Shown in pieces: positions 59,568-64,000 of a stretch of 64,000 bases of DNA. The notes below the pieces were generated by a model. It was not told the DNA's origin. It searched no databases and worked only from the letters and a program-made list of their open reading frames with translations. Within the stretch, counting starts at the first letter, position 1. Each line of letters opens with the position of its first letter. The position numbers and the translations under genes are program-made. Origin of the DNA: Duganella aquatilis (GTDB lineage: Bacteria > Pseudomonadota > Gammaproteobacteria > Burkholderiales > Burkholderiaceae_D); assembly GCF_009674565.1 (NCBI RefSeq), contig NZ_WKJL01000001.1, positions 496,001-560,000 of the forward strand. The letters run 5' to 3'.

Positions 59568-60919
59568 GCGGCCGCGACACCTGCGCGGCGCGCCAGCGTG
59601 CCGATAATCGCCTCCAGCCATGCATGCGGTTCGCCGCGCTGCGCGCGTGCGGCTTGCAGCGCGACCAGATTGGCCAGCGTTGATTTCAGATTCCATGGGT
59701 CGCGCGCTTCGGCCAGCGCATTCTCCATGGCCTGCTGCGCTGTCCGCGCGTCACGCATCACCACCGCCAGCTCCAGCCGGGTGGCGTAGTCCCAATACCC
59801 GGCCTGGCCCGAGGCTATGCGGCGCTCCACCGCATAGCGCACCACCGGCATCAACTGCTCGCGACGCGTATCCTCCGGATCGCGCAACTCCATCAGCGTC
59901 AACGCGTTAATGCCTGGATAAGCGTCACGCCAGTCGCACTCAAAGCCGCGCAGATAGGTGTCGACGGCTTTTCCCAATGCGCCGCGCGCCTCGCACTCCT
60001 CGCCGGCCTGCACCGCTGCTGCCCAACGGTCCTTGTAGACGCGCCCCAGCAATCCCAGCGTTTCGCTGGCCGGGCCATGCTGCGCGATCAACCCGAGCAG
60101 CACCTGTTCGGCGCGGTCACTGTCGCCGGCACGGTTCAAGGCGAAAGCCAGTTGCTGCTGCACCAGCAACGACTCCGCCAACGGTCTTGCCATTTCCGCG
60201 ATCAAACCCACCATCGGCTGCCATGCCTCCAGTGCGCGATAGGACAACAACAGATCGATCATCACGCCGCCTTCCACATCCGGCAAACCGCCAATTTTTC
60301 CAGCCAGGGCGTCTTCAACCGCTTGCAGCGCCGCCAGGCCTTGCTTGCGAGCCTGCTTCAAACGCTCTTTCATTTTGGCCGAATAGGCAACCCGGCTGCG
60401 GAAGGTATCGGTCTTGACTTCATGCGGATCCGGATAGCCCTCCACCATCTGGTACAGCGGACTGTCGACCGCCTGTTGGCGCGCCGCCAACAGGCGGTCG
60501 CGCAGCCTGGTCACATCCTCATCCACGCGGCAGGGCAAGCCGCGCTGGTCCAGGCTATATGGCAGACCGCGCAGCGGCCGTACATCGAACGGCATGTCGG
60601 CGCAGTGGTCCTTGGCGAAAATCAGCGCCGTGCTGGCCGCCTTGGCCGCGTGCCGCACACCCAGCTCATAGAACACATTCGGATTAGCCGTCGTCAGATC
60701 GGCCACAGCGTAGGGGCACAGCACCAACCGTTCAAACATCGGCTTATGGATAACGCCATCGACCATTTCATGATCGGCCCGCAGCGGCTCCAGGCCGGCC
60801 GCCACAATGGCGGGGGCAATGATTTTGTCATAGACGAGGTCGAAATTGATGAGGCGGCCATCCCTGGTGTTTTTTTCGCCAAATGGCATCAGTACAAAAC
60901 AAAGCGGGTGCTGCGTCAT
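59552..60919 (-). CDS. TIR/deoxyribosyltransferase-like protein with TPR-like repeats
   Basis: A 455-residue protein. Residues 5-130 form a nucleoside-deoxyribosyltransferase/TIR-like fold: CFVLMPFGEK, a D-HEMVDG segment, and ADLTTANPNVFYELGVRHA with a possible catalytic Glu. Residues 180-440 are helical repeats of TPR type, as in TRAFs-binding/DUF4071 proteins. Such proteins belong to bacterial conflict systems in the literature on TIR-like effectors. AAGGAG precedes the ATG. Divergent to the gene at 61043. No NTPase partner is visible. Confidence 0.72.
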   Translation of the reverse strand: MTQHPLCFVLMPFGEKNTRDGRLINFDLVYDKIIAPAIVAAGLEPLRADHEMVDGVIHKPMFERLVLCPYAVADLTTANPNVFYELGVRHAAKAASTALIFAKDHCADMPFDVRPLRGLPYSLDQRGLPCRVDEDVTRLRDRLLAARQQAVDSPLYQMVEGYPDPHEVKTDTFRSRVAYSAKMKERLKQARKQGLAALQAVEDALAGKIGGLPDVEGGVMIDLLLSYRALEAWQPMVGLIAEMARPLAESLLVQQQLAFALNRAGDSDRAEQVLLGLIAQHGPASETLGLLGRVYKDRWAAAVQAGEECEARGALGKAVDTYLRGFECDWRDAYPGINALTLMELRDPEDTRREQLMPVVRYAVERRIASGQAGYWDYATRLELAVVMRDARTAQQAMENALAEARDPWNLKSTLANLVALQAARAQRGEPHAWLEAIIGTLARRAGVAAAQAVT

Positions 60920-60984
60920 AGTGTGGCTCCTTGAGTTTCATCAAAAGAAATTTTACTCTATTCGCAAGTAATTTATTTCCCTGA

Positions 60985-61021
60985 TACAATAAATAAGTTC
61001 ATAAAGAATTTATTTATTGTA
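60985..61021. promoter_or_regulatory. Perfect 12-bp inverted repeat between divergent conflict-type genes
   Basis: TACAATAAATAA (60985-60996) and TTATTTATTGTA (61010-61021), 13 bases apart, in an AT-rich gap of 123 bases. This could be an operator for both genes. The 25-base centre spacing fits a dimer pair on one DNA face only roughly. Confidence 0.6.
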
Positions 61022-61042
61022 AATTTCCAGCGGAGTCAGACT

Positions 61043-63337
61043 TTGACGATACAGAAGACATCGGTGTTTATTTCTTCCCGATTCAGCGAATTCTCCGGCT
61101 TGCGGAAGCTGCTGGCGCATAAACTCCGCGAAGTCGAGCTGCATGTCATCGAACTTGACGACAACGGCGCCGACGATCGCCCGCCTCCCGAATTCTGCGT
61201 CGGCCTGATCAAACATGCGGAGCTGGTAGTGCTGATACTGGGCGACTCCTATGGCCCCCTGGCCGAAGGGCATGAACTCAGTCATACCCATCTCGAATAC
61301 CGCGCCTCGCAGGACGCCGACAGCGACGCCCGCGTGCTGCCCTACTTCGTCCAAGCTGTTCCGGGCATGGTGCAGGATGCGGCGCAGGAACAGTTTCGCC
61401 AGGAGGTGCAGCGCAACCATCGTACGGCGGAACATGTGCGTCCTCAGGAGGAACAGGCGTGGGCTGAACTGGCGAGCGCGATTTTCAACGACATCTTGCG
61501 CACGCTTCTCGAACTGAAATTTCAGGAAGCGGGCCAGGGCGACGACGATCTGGACTACGCCAGCGGTGAAGAGGCTAATGCCGAACTGCAGCGCCTGCAG
61601 AATCTGCGCCAGCAGCCGATGTCCGAACTGGCTTCCATGCTGGCGCCGCTGGCCATCGATTCGACGGTGGACGCGCTGTCCCAACCGCGCGCACTGGAAG
61701 CTTATGAACAAATGAAGGAAGCCCGCTTCGCGCTGCAAATCGGCGAGCGCCGCATCGCTGAACGCCACCTGCGTTGCGCCGTCGATCTGCGTCCGCTCGA
61801 TCCTGCCGCCGCCGAATGGCTGGCGCGGGTGCTGGTCAGCGGCGGCCGCAGGAAGTCCGCGCTGGAGGCGGTCACCCTGGCCGATCGCGCCGCCCGCATC
61901 TACGCCAAGACGGAGCAATCGCTGCGCGCCGCCGCGTCGCTGGTGCTGGCCGCGCGCGCCAGCGCCGACTACGACCATGCCCTGGCCATCGACTACGCCA
62001 GGGCTGCGGTCGAACAGGCCGGATGGTATGCGCAAACCCACTTCGAGCTGGCGCGCCAGCTGTCGATGGCAAACCAGGCAGACGGTGCGCTGGCCAGCCT
62101 GGATCGCGCATTCAACTGCCATCCGCCTATTATCGAAGGTGTCTACAACGATCCCGCCTTCGAAAAGAATCGCGAGGCGGTGGATGGCCTGATCCGCGAC
62201 ATGCATCAGCGTGTCGGTTCCGTCATCACCGGGGTAACGGCATCGGAAACGGCCATGGCCAAGCGCCTGGGACTCGCCCCGCGCAATACCCGCGACCTGT
62301 CCGCCGACGCCCGCCTGTGGCGCCGCGTGTATGCCTGTCGCGATGCGGTACGGCGCCAGATGCGCGAACTGCAAAACCTGGCAGCCAGCTATGTATCCAG
62401 CGTGGCGCTGAATGCGCCAAACGACGCCGCGTCGCCAGTCTATGTGCTTGAGGCGGCGGCGCTAAGCCTGCACATGCAGGACGCATTGGAAATCAGCTTC
62501 CTGGTATCCGCCGGCGCCAGCGTGGAAGCAGGCAAGCCAGTGTTTCGCTACCGTAGCGCCAATTCGCGCACCAGCCATACATGGCATGCGCCGGTCGGCA
62601 TGAAGCTGGTGTGGACGGCGCGCACCACATCCCTGCACGCCAGCGACCGGGTGCTGACCTGGAGTCCACTGCCCGAGTACACCAGCGCCGCCGAATACCG
62701 TAATCTGCAGGCCAGCGCTCAACGGGCATTGGCACAAGCACAGCACCGGAATGCACATCTGGGAATCCAAAAAACTACGGTCGGCCGCAAGTTGATGGCT
62801 GGCTTGGCGGCCATCTGTGCGGGCGCCGCCTCTGCCTATCTGCTGCGCGCGCAGACGGCGCCGGCCATGTTGCTGGGCATGGCGACGCTATACACGGCCT
62901 ACCTGTGCAATCAATTGCGGCATCAGCATGTGGCGCTGCGTGGCGCGCTCAGCGAATGCGTGCGGCACATCGCCAATGAGGAACGACAGATCGGCGAAGC
63001 CCAGCGCAATCTGGACGCGCTGCGGCGAATCGAAAACGATCGGCTCGAACTGCTGCGCGAGATGGTGGCCATGTTCGAGCGGCAGTCGCTGTCGCTGGTC
63101 TCGGTCAGCATGCCGTTCCAGGGACTGCGCTCGGCGCGAACCGGCGATTGGGTGATCGTCGCGCTGTCGTCCGCCAAAAACTACGCGAAGGAGCTCGGTC
63201 TTGCACTGGAAGTACGGGAAGACGCGAATCTGCATGCGCAATCGGGCAAGCTGTCGCTGCACCGCGTGGCACATCGCAGCAACAGTGAGATTATCCTGGA
63301 GCGAACCTCCGCCTACCTGCCGCCACGTCAGGCATAG
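61043..63337 (+). CDS. DUF4062-like N-terminus with TPR repeats and membrane helices
   Basis: A 764-residue protein starting at TTG, with GGAG upstream. Residues 5-150 match the DUF4062/TIR-like pattern: SVFISSRFSEFSGLRKLLAH, IELDDN and VLILGDSYGPL. TPR-type helical repeats follow (about 215-400), a helical middle, two membrane segments (about 580-625, LMAGLAAICAGAASAYLLRA) and a C-terminal coiled coil. It is probably a membrane-tied sensor or effector. The DUF4062 family is used in bacterial conflict systems. Divergent to the TIR-like gene. Confidence 0.68.
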   Translation: MTIQKTSVFISSRFSEFSGLRKLLAHKLREVELHVIELDDNGADDRPPPEFCVGLIKHAELVVLILGDSYGPLAEGHELSHTHLEYRASQDADSDARVLPYFVQAVPGMVQDAAQEQFRQEVQRNHRTAEHVRPQEEQAWAELASAIFNDILRTLLELKFQEAGQGDDDLDYASGEEANAELQRLQNLRQQPMSELASMLAPLAIDSTVDALSQPRALEAYEQMKEARFALQIGERRIAERHLRCAVDLRPLDPAAAEWLARVLVSGGRRKSALEAVTLADRAARIYAKTEQSLRAAASLVLAARASADYDHALAIDYARAAVEQAGWYAQTHFELARQLSMANQADGALASLDRAFNCHPPIIEGVYNDPAFEKNREAVDGLIRDMHQRVGSVITGVTASETAMAKRLGLAPRNTRDLSADARLWRRVYACRDAVRRQMRELQNLAASYVSSVALNAPNDAASPVYVLEAAALSLHMQDALEISFLVSAGASVEAGKPVFRYRSANSRTSHTWHAPVGMKLVWTARTTSLHASDRVLTWSPLPEYTSAAEYRNLQASAQRALAQAQHRNAHLGIQKTTVGRKLMAGLAAICAGAASAYLLRAQTAPAMLLGMATLYTAYLCNQLRHQHVALRGALSECVRHIANEERQIGEAQRNLDALRRIENDRLELLREMVAMFERQSLSLVSVSMPFQGLRSARTGDWVIVALSSAKNYAKELGLALEVREDANLHAQSGKLSLHRVAHRSNSEIILERTSAYLPPRQA

Positions 63338-63611
63338 CTCCGGCGTCGGTGCGGGAAACAACCAGCACCGGCATTTCGCGTATGGGCAGAATGCCGATGA
63401 GGTTGTGCAGCCGCATGCGGCATAAGGTCAGAATATCCTCCTCCTGCGCCGCTAGATGCATGCGCACCTCCATGCCGCCCGGCGTGGCGGTGGTGCGCAG
63501 CCCGCGCAGTTCAATATCCAGCCGCCGCACCACCTGTAACGCCGCTTCCAACGTGGCGATGGGCGCATCGGGTTCGATGCAGAAGCGGTAGCTTTTTTGT
63601 GTCGTGTCCAT
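63291..63611 (-). CDS. Small ACT-like domain protein
   Basis: A 106-residue protein whose core (YRFCIEPDAPIATLEAALQV, then VRRLDIELRGLRTTA) resembles the ACT-like fold of IlvM-type small subunits. It may bind an amino acid. Start 63611 is preferred over 63671 because the N-terminal extension is unlike the family. Its 3' end overlaps the gene before by 47 bases. It is divergent from the Lrp-type gene, which is 127 bases away. Confidence 0.6.
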   Translation of the reverse strand: MDTTQKSYRFCIEPDAPIATLEAALQVVRRLDIELRGLRTTATPGGMEVRMHLAAQEEDILTLCRMRLHNLIGILPIREMPVLVVSRTDAGAMPDVAAGRRRFAPG

Positions 63612-63737
63612 GCTCACAGAATAGCCAGAAACGCGAAAAATAGGCTTCCTTAATTTATGTGAAATTCCCATATTTATAGCAGACTATCCTGCGCAAGCTA
63701 AAATACGTGGAATATTCATCTTTATAGGTAGCATTCC

Positions 63738-64000
63738 ATGGAAATCGACGACATCGACCGCCGCATCCTGCGCGAATTGCGCCTGGATGGCCGCCTGAGT
63801 AACACCAAGCTGGCCGAAAAAGTCGGCCTCTCCACCACGCCGTGCTGGAACCGCGTGCGCGCGCTGGAAGAAGGCGGCATGATCGAAGGCTACGCCGCGC
63901 TGCTCAGCCAGACCGCGCTGGGATATCCCGACACCGTCATCATCGAAGTCACGCTGGACCGCCACGACGACGACATCTTCGAGAAATTCGGTCAGGCCCT
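63738..64000 (+). CDS. Lrp/AsnC-family regulator (cut by window end)
   Basis: The first 87 residues are visible. Starts MEIDDIDRRILRELRLDGRL with the HTH NTKLAEKVGLSTTPCWNRVR, then the linker EEGGMIEGYAALLSQTALGY and the start of the effector domain. Lrp regulators respond to amino acids. The rest is outside the window. Confidence 0.9.
   Translation, partial: MEIDDIDRRILRELRLDGRLSNTKLAEKVGLSTTPCWNRVRALEEGGMIEGYAALLSQTALGYPDTVIIEVTLDRHDDDIFEKFGQA

Overview
The window comes from a GC-rich betaproteobacterium, most likely an Oxalobacteraceae member of the Massilia/Duganella group. This is inferred from the flavour of the chromosomal proteins, a PEP-CTERM protein, and the nad, que and GGDEF gene neighbourhood. 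Two regions meet near position 34,850. Positions 1 to about 34,850 are one arm of a lambda-like prophage. Positions 34,955 to 64,000 are ordinary chromosome.

Prophage layout. The immunity region is at 18.0-23.3 kb. A Cro-like repressor gene (minus) and a CI/S24 repressor gene (plus) diverge at 18.22-18.30 kb. A second phage promoter at 23.28-23.32 kb has the same operator/-35/-10 layout as the cro promoter, so one repressor probably silences both arms. The leftward arm (18.2 to 3.1 kb) carries small coupled genes, a ParB-like protein, a C5 DNA methyltransferase with five internal repeats, a PAPS-reductase/DndC-like protein, NinG, a helicase-methyltransferase fusion, replication proteins and a possible Q-type antiterminator. 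It ends at a terminator at 2.45 kb. Lysis and structural genes and the far attachment site lie left of the window. The rightward arm (23.3 to 34.8 kb) carries a chain of tiny overlapping genes, a strongly structured non-coding stretch at 24.2-24.4 kb, an ERF annealing protein, a YqaJ exonuclease, an RdgC protein fused to an FtsK gamma DNA-reading domain, an excisionase and the integrase. Small genes of opposite orientation are scattered in both arms.

Between the two promoters, downstream of CI, is a block of lysogen-expressed cargo (morons): membrane proteins, two DUF3761 proteins, a DUF4236 protein, a Rha-type regulator and a PEP-CTERM exported protein. An 87-base repeat carrying a -10 element separates some of these cassettes.

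Chromosome layout. nadB and a GNAT gene are next to the prophage end. nadC and nadA face them, followed by a YbiT-type ABC-F ATPase. A minus-strand operon queE-queD-tadA-hydrolase-ldcA follows. Then come a histidine kinase, two diguanylate cyclases, a serralysin-like RTX protease, a secreted nuclease, a chemotaxis receptor, a glycosyltransferase, a HAD hydrolase, a nitrobindin-like protein, a metallo-beta-lactamase-fold hydrolase and an AzgA-type purine permease.

At 59.5-63.3 kb two divergent genes with TIR/deoxyribosyltransferase-like and DUF4062-like N-termini plus helical repeats share an AT-rich control region with a perfect 12-bp inverted repeat. This is a candidate conflict or defence pair. 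The window ends inside an Lrp-family regulator gene.

The most novel-looking items are the RdgC-FtsK gamma fusion, the structured element at 24.2 kb, the twin operator-promoters, the repeat-bearing methyltransferase and the divergent TIR-like/DUF4062 pair.
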